Shown here piece after piece: positions 50,393 through 58,750 of a stretch of 64,000 bases of DNA. Location: assembly GCA_023393235.1 (NCBI GenBank), contig JAEWMH010000203.1, forward strand, positions 1 through 64,000. Direction: 5' to 3'. A program made the translations under genes and the position numbers. The notes below the pieces were generated by a model, which made no database searches, was not told where the DNA came from, and saw only the letters and a program-made list of their open reading frames with translations. The first letter of the stretch is position 1. Each line of letters opens with the position of its first letter. Source of the DNA: Bacillota bacterium (GTDB lineage: Bacteria; Bacillota; Bacilli; Paenibacillales; NBRC-103111).

Positions 50393-51787
50393 TTAAAGAA
50401 TATATTGACTCAAATCGCGGTTACGGGCAATATCCGACAGCTTCTCCCGTACATATTCGGGAGTCACCTGGAACGCCTCCAGCTGGAGATCCGGCGCTTC
50501 AAACGACAGGTCCTCCAGAAGCTTCTCCAGAATGGTATGAAGCCGCCGCGCACCGATATTTTCCGTATGCTGGTTCACTTCCACCGCGATCTGCGCCAGT
50601 TCGTCAATGGCCTGGTCCGTAAAGGTGACCGTAATGCCCTCTGTTTCCAGAAGCGCGGTATACTGCTTGGTCAACGCGTTCTGCGGCTCCTTCAAGATCC
50701 GCACAAAATCCTCATGGTTCAGGCTGCCCAGCTCCACCCGGATAGGAAAACGCCCTTGAAGCTCAGGAATCAGATCAGACGGTTTGGCAATATGGAACGC
50801 ACCTGCCGCAATAAACAGAACATAATCCGTTTTCACCGGACCGTACTTGGTCATTACCGTAGACCCTTCCACTATAGGAAGAATGTCGCGCTGCACCCCT
50901 TCCCGGGATACATCAGGACCGCTGCCCTTGCCGGTGCTGGCCACCTTGTCGATTTCGTCGATAAAAATAATGCCGGACTGCTCTGCCCGTTGGACGGATT
51001 CGGAAATCACCTCATCCATGTCCATCAGCTTCTGGGCTTCCTGCTGGATCAGGACCTTGCGTGCCTCTCTTACGGGAAGACGGCGCTTCTTGGTTTTCTT
51101 GGGCATCAAACTGCTGAACATTTCCTGCATATTCATGCCCATCTGATCATTGCCTTGGCCCCCAAGAATGTCCATCATGTTGGGAGAGTGATCCTCCACC
51201 TCAATCTCAATCTGTTCGTTCTCAAGCTCTCCACGGGCCAGCTTCTCCCGCACAGCGGCGCGCCCGGCGGTAACACCGGAATCCGGCTCCTCCTGCTCCC
51301 GCTCCGGCTCCTTCTGGCCGCCGAAGAGCATCTCCAGCGGATTGCGTCCGGACTTGTTCTTGCTGGCGCCAGGCACCAGGAACTGGACGATCCGTTCCTC
51401 AGCCAGCTTGCCAGCACGATCCTTCAGGGCTTCCGTTTTTTCGGCTTTGACCATACGGATGGCAGTCTCCACCAGATCCCGGACCATGGATTCCACATCC
51501 CGGCCCACGTAACCCACTTCAGTAAACTTGGTGGCCTCCACCTTTACGAAGGGGGCATTCACCAGCTTCGCCAGCCGGCGGGCGATTTCCGTCTTGCCCA
51601 CACCGGTAGGACCGATCATCAGAATATTCTTGGGAATGATCTCATCACGCATCACATCCTGGAGCAGGGTTCTCCGGTAACGGTTGCGGAGGGCGACGGC
51701 GACAGATTTCTTGGCCTGCTTCTGGCCGACGATATATCTATCCAATTCGGAAACAATTTCTCTAGGGGTAAGCGCGGAGCCTTTCAT
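50393..51787 (-). CDS. hslU: ATP-dependent protease ATPase subunit HslU (ClpY)
   Basis: HslU unfolds substrates for the HslV peptidase. The 464-residue AAA+ protein has Walker A GPTGVGKTEIARRLAKLV (residues 59-66 for the core), the GYVGRDV pore loop, the I-domain (about 120-245), Walker B GIIFIDEIDKVA, sensor and C-terminal ENIGARRLHTILEKLLEDLS, and ends in the LSQYIL tail that inserts into HslV. The start at 51785-51787 follows GGAGG by eight bases. Confidence 0.97.
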   Translation of the reverse strand: MKGSALTPREIVSELDRYIVGQKQAKKSVAVALRNRYRRTLLQDVMRDEIIPKNILMIGPTGVGKTEIARRLAKLVNAPFVKVEATKFTEVGYVGRDVESMVRDLVETAIRMVKAEKTEALKDRAGKLAEERIVQFLVPGASKNKSGRNPLEMLFGGQKEPEREQEEPDSGVTAGRAAVREKLARGELENEQIEIEVEDHSPNMMDILGGQGNDQMGMNMQEMFSSLMPKKTKKRRLPVREARKVLIQQEAQKLMDMDEVISESVQRAEQSGIIFIDEIDKVASTGKGSGPDVSREGVQRDILPIVEGSTVMTKYGPVKTDYVLFIAAGAFHIAKPSDLIPELQGRFPIRVELGSLNHEDFVRILKEPQNALTKQYTALLETEGITVTFTDQAIDELAQIAVEVNQHTENIGARRLHTILEKLLEDLSFEAPDLQLEAFQVTPEYVREKLSDIARNRDLSQYIL

Positions 51788-51808
51788 GATCCATCCCTCC
51801 ATCCGTTT

Positions 51809-52351
51809 CTACAATACTTCTTCGACAATAATGTTGCGGTTGGTGAATACGCAGATATCCGCAGCAATCTCCAAGGATGCCTTGGCGATGTCACGGGCTT
51901 CCAGATGCCCGGCATAGGCCTTCAGCGCCCGTCCGGCAGCCAAGGCGAAGTTGCCGCCGGAGCCGATGGCCAGAATGCCGTCGTCCGGCTCGATGATTTC
52001 GCCGTTGCCTGAAATGAGAAGCAGGTCCTTCTTGTCCATTACGATCATCATGGCTTCCAGACGGCGCAGAACACGGTCCGAGCGCCAATCCTTAGCCAGC
52101 TCCACAGCCGCACGCTGCAGATTCCCCTGATGCTCCTCCAGCTTGCCCTCGAACTTCTCAAACAGCGTAATGGCATCCGCTACCGATCCGGCAAAACCCG
52201 CCGCCACTTGGCCGCGGTACAGACGGCGCACCTTCTTGGCCGTATTCTTCATCACCATACTGTTGCCGAAGGTAACCTGGCCGTCTCCAGCAATGGCGCC
52301 TTTATTGTTATGCCGGATCGCAAAAATCGTGGTTGCGTGAAACTCTCCCAT
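51809..52351 (-). CDS. hslV: ATP-dependent protease peptidase subunit HslV (ClpQ)
   Basis: HslV is the proteasome-like peptidase partner of HslU. The 180-residue protein reads MGEFHATTIFAIRHNNKGAI, then GDGQVTFGN, GFAGSVADAITLFEKFEGKL and IGSGGNFALAAGRALK, all typical. The N-terminal extension of six residues before TTI is as in other Bacilli, but residue 2 is Gly. In B. subtilis it is Ser, reported to act as the N-terminal nucleophile. Here Thr7 would have to serve, after propeptide removal, as in E. coli HslV. AGGAGG eight bases upstream supports this start. Confidence 0.95.
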   Translation of the reverse strand: MGEFHATTIFAIRHNNKGAIAGDGQVTFGNSMVMKNTAKKVRRLYRGQVAAGFAGSVADAITLFEKFEGKLEEHQGNLQRAAVELAKDWRSDRVLRRLEAMMIVMDKKDLLLISGNGEIIEPDDGILAIGSGGNFALAAGRALKAYAGHLEARDIAKASLEIAADICVFTNRNIIVEEVL

Positions 52352-52367
52352 GAAAATCCCTCCTGAG

Positions 52368-52447
52368 GGCTTTGCGTCAGCAAAGCCTACTTCGAAAGCA
52401 TAAGCTAAGGTTTTGCGTTAGCAAAACCCGCTTCGTAAGCATCTGCC
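52368..52447 (-). repeat. Two tandem 41-bp hairpin units
   Basis: Unit 1 (52368-52408) begins GGCTTTGC-GTCA-GCAAAGCC and unit 2 (52409-52447) GGTTTTGC-GTTA-GCAAAACC; both are perfect 8-bp stems. Each is followed by a smaller CTTCGAAAGC or GCTTCGTAAGC stem-loop and GCAT. The stem difference (C-G in one, T-A in the other) is a compensating pair change, which argues for conserved pairing. Confidence 0.75.
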
Positions 52448-52462
52448 GGGCCTCACCCATTC

Positions 52463-52646
52463 TAACGGACACAGAAGCCGTTATCCGCTCCAAAACGGCT
52501 TAATCCCCAACCTAACGGAACCCACAGCCGTTATTTCACGCTATTAGGCTGGTTTTTAATCAAATCACCAGCAATAAGAGCGCTCACTTCCGTTAGATTT
52601 CAAAACAGGGACTAAACAGCTAAATAGCGTCGCTCTTTTCCGTTAG
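52463..52646. repeat. Cluster of TAACGG/CCGTTA-type palindromic repeats
   Basis: TAACGGACACAGAAGCCGTTAT (52463-52484) contains the exact reverse complement of the 19 bases seen twice at 9.0 kb. Related units follow at 52513-52536 (TAACGGAACCCACAGCCGTTAT), and diverged ones with AGCGnnnnCTCnnTTCCGTTAG at about 52574-52597 and 52623-52646. Spacing is about 50-60 bp, as in the other cluster. Confidence 0.8.
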
Positions 52647-52946
52647 ATTCCTGTATGCCCCAAACGGTCCTCGCAACTGATCACAATGAAGGGCAAGACG
52701 CTGCCCTTTGGTCTAAATCTTCTGGAATTCGATTCCATCCATAGTCACTAATCACCGCGAAACATGTCCGGCGCGGCAAAACCCCGGGAGGGCCTTCGAG
52801 CCGGCGCCATCCGCGGGGTGTTCAAATGCAATGTTTGACGAAGACCAACCGGCAGACCAGAATTAGAACTTACCGGCAACCTTCGAATGGTTAATAAGCG
52901 CAATACGATTATAGTAACACAGCACACGAACGGCATACAAGGGACA

Positions 52947-54263
52947 TCACTGCAAATTGCCCACAAAATTCTGAATTGTCCGAAGGGCACGGTCCGCCAG
53001 TTTTTCGTACTTCAGCTTCTTGTTCTTAATCCGTTCCTCCAGAGGCGGCAGCAGCCCAAAATTGGCGTTCATCGGCTGGAAATGGCCCGACTCCGTGGAG
53101 ACAATATAATGGGCCATACTGCCGATGGAGGTTTCAGCCGGGAGCACCAACGGCTCTTGTCCGTGCCACAGCCTTGCAGCATTCAGCCCGGCAGTCAGAC
53201 CGGAGGCGGCAGACTCCACATACCCTTCCACCCCTGTCATTTGGCCGGCGAAGAACAGGTTGGGCCGCGATCTGAACTGATAGGTTGGCGATAGCAGCCG
53301 GGGTGAATTAATGAAGGTATTGCGGTGCATCACACCGTAACGGACAAACTCCGCCTGCTCCAATCCGGGGATCAGCGAGAAAACCCGCTTTTGCTCGCCC
53401 CATTTCAGATGGGTCTGAAAACCTACCAGATTAAACAGCGTTCCCGCTGCATTATCCTGACGGAGCTGTACAACGGCATGGGGCAGCTTGCCTGTATGGG
53501 GATTGATCAGGCCCACAGGCTTCATGGGACCAAACAGAACGGTTTGGCGCCCGCGTTTGGCCATCACCTCGATGGGCATGCAGCCCTCGAAATAAATCTC
53601 CTTCTCGAAGGCCTTTACCGGTGCAGCCTCCGCTTGAATCAGCTCATCGTAGAAGCGGTTGAATTCCTCCTCAGTCATCGGGCAGTTCAGGTAAGCCGCT
53701 TCGCCCTTATCATACCGGGAAGCCAGATATACCTTGTCCATATCCACGGACTCTCTCTCCACAATAGGAGCCGCCGCGTCATAGAAATAGAGGTACTCCT
53801 CCCCTGTCAGCGCCTTCAGGCTCTCCGACAGCGCAGGGGACGTTAAGGGCCCGGAGGCGACAATGACGATTCCGTCAGCCGGGATTTCGCGGAGCTCTTC
53901 ATTCCGCACCTCCACCAGCGGATGGCTGCGGAGCGCCTCTGTAACTCCACCGGAAAAACCATCCCGGTCCACCGCCAAGGCGCCGCCGGCAGGAACGGCA
54001 TGTTTGTCCGCTTCGCGCATAATAAGCGAACCCAGCGTACGCATTTCTTCCTTCAATAAACCTACTGCATTGGTCAGGCCGTTAGCCCGCAGAGAATTGC
54101 TGCAGACCAGCTCCGCGAATTGATCTGTAATATGTGCCGGCGTTTTCTCCACCGGTCTCATTTCGTAAAGGATAACCGGCACACCGCGGCTGACCAGCTG
54201 CCAAGCAGCTTCGCTGCCCGCCAATCCGGCTCCGATTACAATAACAGGCTGTTTTTGAGTCAC
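52947..54263 (-). CDS. trmFO: tRNA (uracil-5-)-methyltransferase TrmFO
   Basis: TrmFO makes m5U54 in the T-loop of tRNA using methylenetetrahydrofolate and FADH2. The 438-residue protein has the N-terminal FAD-binding motif VIVIGAGLAGSEAAWQLVSR, then LVCSNSLRAN with the catalytic Cys region, GCMPIEVMAKRGRQTVLFGP and a C-terminal FAD-binding part NLFFAGQMTGVEGYVESAAS. The start is a GTG (54261-54263) six bases after AAGGA. It follows topA as in B. subtilis; no xerC follows. Confidence 0.97.
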   Translation of the reverse strand: MTQKQPVIVIGAGLAGSEAAWQLVSRGVPVILYEMRPVEKTPAHITDQFAELVCSNSLRANGLTNAVGLLKEEMRTLGSLIMREADKHAVPAGGALAVDRDGFSGGVTEALRSHPLVEVRNEELREIPADGIVIVASGPLTSPALSESLKALTGEEYLYFYDAAAPIVERESVDMDKVYLASRYDKGEAAYLNCPMTEEEFNRFYDELIQAEAAPVKAFEKEIYFEGCMPIEVMAKRGRQTVLFGPMKPVGLINPHTGKLPHAVVQLRQDNAAGTLFNLVGFQTHLKWGEQKRVFSLIPGLEQAEFVRYGVMHRNTFINSPRLLSPTYQFRSRPNLFFAGQMTGVEGYVESAASGLTAGLNAARLWHGQEPLVLPAETSIGSMAHYIVSTESGHFQPMNANFGLLPPLEERIKNKKLKYEKLADRALRTIQNFVGNLQ

Positions 54264-54330
54264 AGTGAATCCTTCCCCCATTGATTATTATTGCGTTACA
54301 CATAATTGAAATTGGGCATAAAACAAAGTC

Positions 54331-54359
54331 CGGCAGACCGCATCGAGAGCAGTCTGCCG
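54331..54359 (-). terminator. Likely terminator after topA
   Basis: CGGCAGAC and GTCTGCCG form a perfect 8-bp stem, extendable with GC pairs across a mismatch, and are followed on the minus strand by GACTTTGTTTTATG. The U-tract is interrupted, so termination is probably partial. Confidence 0.6.
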
Positions 54360-54425
54360 TTTAAGCATATCATCATTAATAGAAGCACGCCATCTGACCG
54401 TGTAGAGACTGCACTCCGCAGCTCC

Positions 54426-56531
54426 TTAATCCTCGAAATCCGCTGCTTCCTCCACAGGCTCCTCTTTGTAGTCGCATTTGGAGCACTGGATGACCGTACC
54501 GCTGCGGTTGGTTTTGGTTATCAGCATTTGACCGCATTCCGGGCAATTCCGCCCCACCGGACGGTCCCAGGATACGAAATCACAATCAGGGTACCGGTCA
54601 CAACCGAAGAACACTCTGCCCTTCTTGCTGCGCCGCTCCACAATGGTGCCTGTATTGCAGGAGGGACAAACCACTCCGGTGCCCTTGATAATCGGCTTGG
54701 TGTTGCGGCAGTCCGGGAAGCCCGAGCAAGCCAGGAATTTGCCGAACCGGCCCATTTTGTAAACCATATGGCGTCCGCATTTCTCACACAGCTCGTCGGA
54801 AACCTCGTCCTGGATTTCGATTTCCTTCATTTCCTCTTCAGCGACCTCCAGCCGCTTCTCGAAGGATTTATAGAAACCGTTCAATACCTTAACCCAGTCT
54901 TCGCGGCCTTCTTCCACATGGTCCAGCTCTTCTTCCATCTGGGCCGTAAAACCTACATCCAGTATTTCCGGAAAGAACTCTTCCATCAATTCATTGACGA
55001 GCTCCCCAATTTCCGTAGGGATAAAGCGTTTTTCCTCCAGAGCCACGTATCCCCGTTTCTGGATGGTCTCGAGAATCGGCGCATAGGTGCTGGGCCGGCC
55101 GATGCCCATCTCCTCCAGTGCACGCACGAGGCGGGCTTCCGAGTAGCGTGGGGGCGGCTGGGTGAAATGCTGCTTGGGCTCTACAGCCTCCCGCTTCAGC
55201 ACATCCTGCTTGGCCAGCGGCGGCAGGAATTTTTCCTCATCACCGGCAGGAGCTTCCTCGTCACTGCTCTCCACATACACCTTCATAAAGCCGGGGAACT
55301 TCACTTTGGATCCGACGGCACGGAACGTGGATGCCCCTGCAAGAATATCCACGGTCATGGTATCCATCACTGCCGAGGACATTTGACTGGCGACGAAGCG
55401 CTCCCAGATTAGCTTATAAAGCCGGTATTGGTCACGGCTTAAGAATCCCTTGACTTCCTCGGGTGTCCGCAGCACCGAGCTGGGCCGGATGCCTTCATGG
55501 GCATCCTGGGCATTTGCGGCTTTTTTGACGTATTGCCGGGGCGTCTCCGGATAATAGGCTTCGCCGTATTTCTCCAGAATGAAACCCTTGGCTTCCTCTT
55601 GCGCCACCGGGGAAATCCGGGTGGAATCCGTACGCATATACGTGATGAGACCTACGATCCCCTCTTTGCCCAAATCGATGCCCTCGTACAGCTGCTGGGC
55701 CACGGACATGGTTTTGGATGCGCGGAAATTCAGCTTTCTGGCGGCCTCCTGCTGCATCGTACTGGTAATGAAGGGGGCGGAGGGATTGCGGCTCCGCTCC
55801 TTCTCCTTCACCTCGGATACGATGAAGTCAGCACCCTCCAGACCCTGGAGAATAGCCTGGACCTCGGCTTCCGTGTGCAGCTCCTGCTTTTGTCCGCCCG
55901 TGCCATAAAACTTGGCTTCAAAGGTATTGGACCCGGACTTGAGCTGAACGGTGATGCTCCAGTATTCTTCCGGGATAAAGGCCTTAATTTCGTCTTCCCG
56001 GTCATTGATCAGCTTCACCGCAACAGATTGTACACGGCCTGCGGAGAGGCCCTTTTTAACTTTTTTCCAGAGCAGCGGACTGATCTTGTAGCCAACCAGC
56101 CGGTCCAGAATACGTCTGGCCTGCTGGGCGTTAACCAGGTCCTTATTAATGGGCCGGGGCGTCTTAAAGGCATCCTTCACAGCCTGCTTGGTAATTTCGT
56201 TAAATACCACCCGGCACTCTTCCGTATCATCCAGATCCAGATAATGTGCCAAATGCCAGGCGATGGCTTCCCCTTCGCGGTCAGGGTCAGCCGCCAGATA
56301 GACTTTTTTCACTTTTTTGCGGGCATCCTTCAATTCCTTGAGAATATCCCCTTTGCCGCGGATGGTAATATATTTGGGTTCAAAATTGTTGTCAAACTCG
56401 ACGCCCATTTGGCTCTTCGGAAGGTCACGGACATGGCCCATCGAGGCCTTCACGATATATTTGCTGCCTAGGTATTTGCCGATGGTTTTGGCTTTGGCGG
56501 GCGATTCCACAATAACTAGAGAGTCTGCCAT
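54426..56531 (-). CDS. topA: DNA topoisomerase I
   Basis: TopA relaxes negative supercoils. The 701-residue type IA enzyme has the TOPRIM domain (LVIVESPAKAKTIGKYLG; DPDREG at 82-87), the active-site Tyr298 in GLITYMRTDSTRIS, and a C-terminal region with three Cys4 zinc ribbons (CEKCGRHMVY...CSGFPDC, CPSCNTGT...CDRYPDC, CPECGQM...CSKC). The length and three zinc modules are as in B. subtilis. It lies between dprA and trmFO. Confidence 0.98.
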   Translation of the reverse strand: MADSLVIVESPAKAKTIGKYLGSKYIVKASMGHVRDLPKSQMGVEFDNNFEPKYITIRGKGDILKELKDARKKVKKVYLAADPDREGEAIAWHLAHYLDLDDTEECRVVFNEITKQAVKDAFKTPRPINKDLVNAQQARRILDRLVGYKISPLLWKKVKKGLSAGRVQSVAVKLINDREDEIKAFIPEEYWSITVQLKSGSNTFEAKFYGTGGQKQELHTEAEVQAILQGLEGADFIVSEVKEKERSRNPSAPFITSTMQQEAARKLNFRASKTMSVAQQLYEGIDLGKEGIVGLITYMRTDSTRISPVAQEEAKGFILEKYGEAYYPETPRQYVKKAANAQDAHEGIRPSSVLRTPEEVKGFLSRDQYRLYKLIWERFVASQMSSAVMDTMTVDILAGASTFRAVGSKVKFPGFMKVYVESSDEEAPAGDEEKFLPPLAKQDVLKREAVEPKQHFTQPPPRYSEARLVRALEEMGIGRPSTYAPILETIQKRGYVALEEKRFIPTEIGELVNELMEEFFPEILDVGFTAQMEEELDHVEEGREDWVKVLNGFYKSFEKRLEVAEEEMKEIEIQDEVSDELCEKCGRHMVYKMGRFGKFLACSGFPDCRNTKPIIKGTGVVCPSCNTGTIVERRSKKGRVFFGCDRYPDCDFVSWDRPVGRNCPECGQMLITKTNRSGTVIQCSKCDYKEEPVEEAADFED

Positions 56532-56574
56532 TTGCCTTCCTCCCCCCTGGATACGCGATGTATCCTGCTGGACT

Positions 56575-57681
56575 TTAAGATAGAAGCATATATAACGAGC
56601 CCGGAAGTTGCCCGATCCTCTTCTTCAAAGTCAAAGATAACAGAATTGAATGCAAATGTCCAAAATTTGTTTGCAAGCGCTCTATCAGCTCGTCGATGGA
56701 TGCGGGGCCATCCGCCAAAACCGCAGCCACCCGCTCCTCTTCGGCAGTGAGTGCAGGAAGATATTCTCTAGTGTACGCCATCGTCTCCAGGCTATTCCGG
56801 CCCATGCCCGGCAGATGGCCGAATTCCTTCAATATATCCGCTGCCGAGGTAACCAGCTTGGCTCCGTCGTCACGGATCAGATCGTGGGTGCCCCTGCTTT
56901 TGGGCGACGTAATCTGGCCCGGGACGGCAAATACCTCCCGGAATTCCCCCTCCGCATATTTGGCGGTGATTAAAGAACCGCTCCGGGCCGCCGCCTCCAC
57001 CACCACCGTCCCCAGAGTCAACCCGGCGATAATCCGGTTGCGTTGGGGGAACAGCCCCTGTGCTGCCGGTGTGCCTGGCGGATATTCCGACACCACCAAA
57101 CCCTGCTCGGTGATTTTCCGGTAAAGCAGGGTATGCTCCCGGGGATAAATCACGTCAATGCCGCAGCCCAAAACAGCGATTGTGCTTCCATCCCCCTTCA
57201 GCGCGCCCTCATGAGCTTCCCCGTCAATGCCTCTGGCTAAGCCGCTGACAACACACACGCCGGAGCAGGACAGCTCCTCCGCCATCCGGGAGGCGATTCT
57301 TTTGCCGTATACTGTAGGGGTGCGGGTGCCCACCATGGCGATGGCATGCTTCCCCAGCAGTTCCCGCCTCCCGATGGTATAGAACACCCATGGCGGCGCC
57401 GCCGTCTCATTCAGGAGTGGGGGATATTCCTCGTCCCCCCGGGCGATAGGTACAACCACAGAATCGGCGTAGCCCTCCTCAATCCGCTTCAGATAGTCCC
57501 GGGACAAACCTCTGGACAAGAGCTCCGCTTTACCGGGTGCCAACCGCAGCGCAGCCAACTGTCCGGGAGTAAGCCCGGCCAGCTCCTCCAGGTCCGGAAA
57601 ATAGTCCGTCAGCCGCTGGATGGTTTTCCAGCCGATCCCTTCCATTTCGTGCAAAGCCACAAGTACATGATGATGATTCAT
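56575..57681 (-). CDS. dprA: DNA processing protein DprA (Smf)
   Basis: DprA loads RecA on incoming single-stranded DNA during transformation. The 368-residue protein has an N-terminal HhH/SAM-like part (GIGWKTIQRLTDYFPDLEEL) and the Rossmann-like core with AMVGTRTPTVYGKRIA, SGLARGIDGEAHEGAL, TIAVLGCGIDVIYPREH and SEYPPGTPAAQGLFPQRNRI, plus a C-terminal winged helix. The start at 57679-57681 follows AAAGGAG; the long upstream open frame crosses the sucD terminator and is not coding. It lies between sucD and topA. Confidence 0.95.
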   Translation of the reverse strand: MNHHHVLVALHEMEGIGWKTIQRLTDYFPDLEELAGLTPGQLAALRLAPGKAELLSRGLSRDYLKRIEEGYADSVVVPIARGDEEYPPLLNETAAPPWVFYTIGRRELLGKHAIAMVGTRTPTVYGKRIASRMAEELSCSGVCVVSGLARGIDGEAHEGALKGDGSTIAVLGCGIDVIYPREHTLLYRKITEQGLVVSEYPPGTPAAQGLFPQRNRIIAGLTLGTVVVEAAARSGSLITAKYAEGEFREVFAVPGQITSPKSRGTHDLIRDDGAKLVTSAADILKEFGHLPGMGRNSLETMAYTREYLPALTAEEERVAAVLADGPASIDELIERLQTNFGHLHSILLSLTLKKRIGQLPGSLYMLLS

Positions 57682-57723
57682 AGATTTTGGGTCTCCTTTA
57701 ATCGGAATAAGATGATAATAAAT

Positions 57724-57770
57724 AAAAAAGCCCTCCGAGATCCGCGCGTAACGCGAATCATCGGAAGGCT
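57724..57770 (-). terminator. Terminator after sucD
   Basis: On the minus strand AGCC-TTCCGA...GATTCGCG-TTA-CGCGCGGATC-TCGGAGGGCT folds into a long stem followed by six T. It separates sucCD from dprA, which therefore needs read-through or its own promoter. Confidence 0.9.
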
Positions 57771-57790
57771 GCTTGCCTATCCGTACAACA

Positions 57791-58723
57791 TTATGAGCTG
57801 GTGACGCAATGCTGGAGAATACCCTTGTCTTCCAGAACAGCGACAAGCGTAGCCCCCATCTCCGCGGGAGTAGGCGCAACCCGGATGCCGCAGCGCTCCA
57901 TTACTGCCACCTTCTCCGCCGCCGTGCCTTTGCCACCGGAGATAATCGCTCCGGCATGACCCATCCGTTTGCCTGCGGGAGCGGTCTGACCGCCGATAAA
58001 GCCCACCACCGGCTTGGTCATATTGGCGGCCACCCATTCCGCCGCTTCTTCCTCGGCCGTGCCGCCGATTTCACCGATCATAATCACGGCATGGGTATCC
58101 GGATCTTCATTAAATAGCTTGAGAATATCGATAAACTCGGAGCCCTTCACCGGATCGCCGCCAATGCCCACTGCACTGGATTGACCGATGCCCCGGGTAG
58201 TCAACTGATGGACCGCTTCATAGGTCAGAGTCCCGCTGCGGGATACCACACCTACGTGGCCGGGCATATGGATATATCCGGGCATAATGCCGATTTTGCA
58301 CTCTCCGGGTGTGATGACCCCCGGACAGTTAGGGCCGATCAGGCGGGTGCGCTTGCCTTCCATAAACCGTTTGACCCGGACCATGTCAAGAACCGGAATA
58401 CCCTCCGTTATGCAAATGCATAAATCCAGGTCGGCATCCACTGCCTCCATGATGGCATCCGCCGCGAAGGCGGGGGGGACATAAATCACTGAAGCATTGG
58501 CGCCTGTAGCTTCCTTAGCCTCGCTCACCGTATTATACACCGGAAGCTGGACCGTTGTCCCGTTTTCCAAGGAAAAATCCACCTGCAGTCCGCCTTTGCC
58601 CGGAACTGCACCGGCCACCATCTGGGTTCCGTAGTCCAGACCGCCTTTGGTATGAAACATGCCTGTGGTCCCTGTCATGTTCTGCGTAATCACCTTGGTA
58701 TGCCTGTTCACCAGAATACTCAT
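57791..58723 (-). CDS. sucD: Succinyl-CoA synthetase alpha subunit
   Basis: With SucC it converts succinyl-CoA to succinate with nucleotide phosphorylation in the TCA cycle. The 310-residue protein has the CoA-binding N-domain (QNMTGTTGMFHTKGGLDYGT, VYNTVSEAKEATGANASVIY), the FMEGKRTRLIGPNCPGVITP segment, and the active-site phosphohistidine loop GHAGAIISGGKGTAAEK. Order sucC-sucD with a 27-base gap is standard. Confidence 0.98.
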   Translation of the reverse strand: MSILVNRHTKVITQNMTGTTGMFHTKGGLDYGTQMVAGAVPGKGGLQVDFSLENGTTVQLPVYNTVSEAKEATGANASVIYVPPAFAADAIMEAVDADLDLCICITEGIPVLDMVRVKRFMEGKRTRLIGPNCPGVITPGECKIGIMPGYIHMPGHVGVVSRSGTLTYEAVHQLTTRGIGQSSAVGIGGDPVKGSEFIDILKLFNEDPDTHAVIMIGEIGGTAEEEAAEWVAANMTKPVVGFIGGQTAPAGKRMGHAGAIISGGKGTAAEKVAVMERCGIRVAPTPAEMGATLVAVLEDKGILQHCVTSS

Positions 58724-58750
58724 AATAACCGCCCTCCCGGAAGGTATCGA

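Larger units (their letters stand above)
52352..52946. other. Gene-free gap between trmFO and hslV with repeats
   Basis: No open frame here looks like a protein gene. In B. subtilis xerC (codV) occupies this place. The gap holds two 41-bp hairpin units (52368-52447), several palindromic repeat copies (52463-52646), a small AAGGGC/GCCCTT hairpin near 52689-52708, and a GC-rich, self-complementary stretch around 52760-52822. A TATAAT on the minus strand at 52908-52913 may be the -10 of an hslVU-codY promoter, but lacks a good -35. Confidence 0.7.

Noticed and set aside
50405..52012. 535-codon plus-strand open frame opposite hslU and hslV
   Set aside because: It is the antisense shadow of two clear genes, His/Arg/Leu-rich without motifs.
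52748..52990. 80-codon minus-strand frame in the trmFO-hslV gap, considered as an xerC remnant
   Set aside because: The translation shows no tyrosine-recombinase residues and partly overlaps the trmFO 3' end in another frame.
57682..57879. N-terminal extension of DprA
   Set aside because: The extension would be read through the sucD terminator and the sucD 3' end; the ATG at 57681 has a proper ribosome binding site and matches the family.
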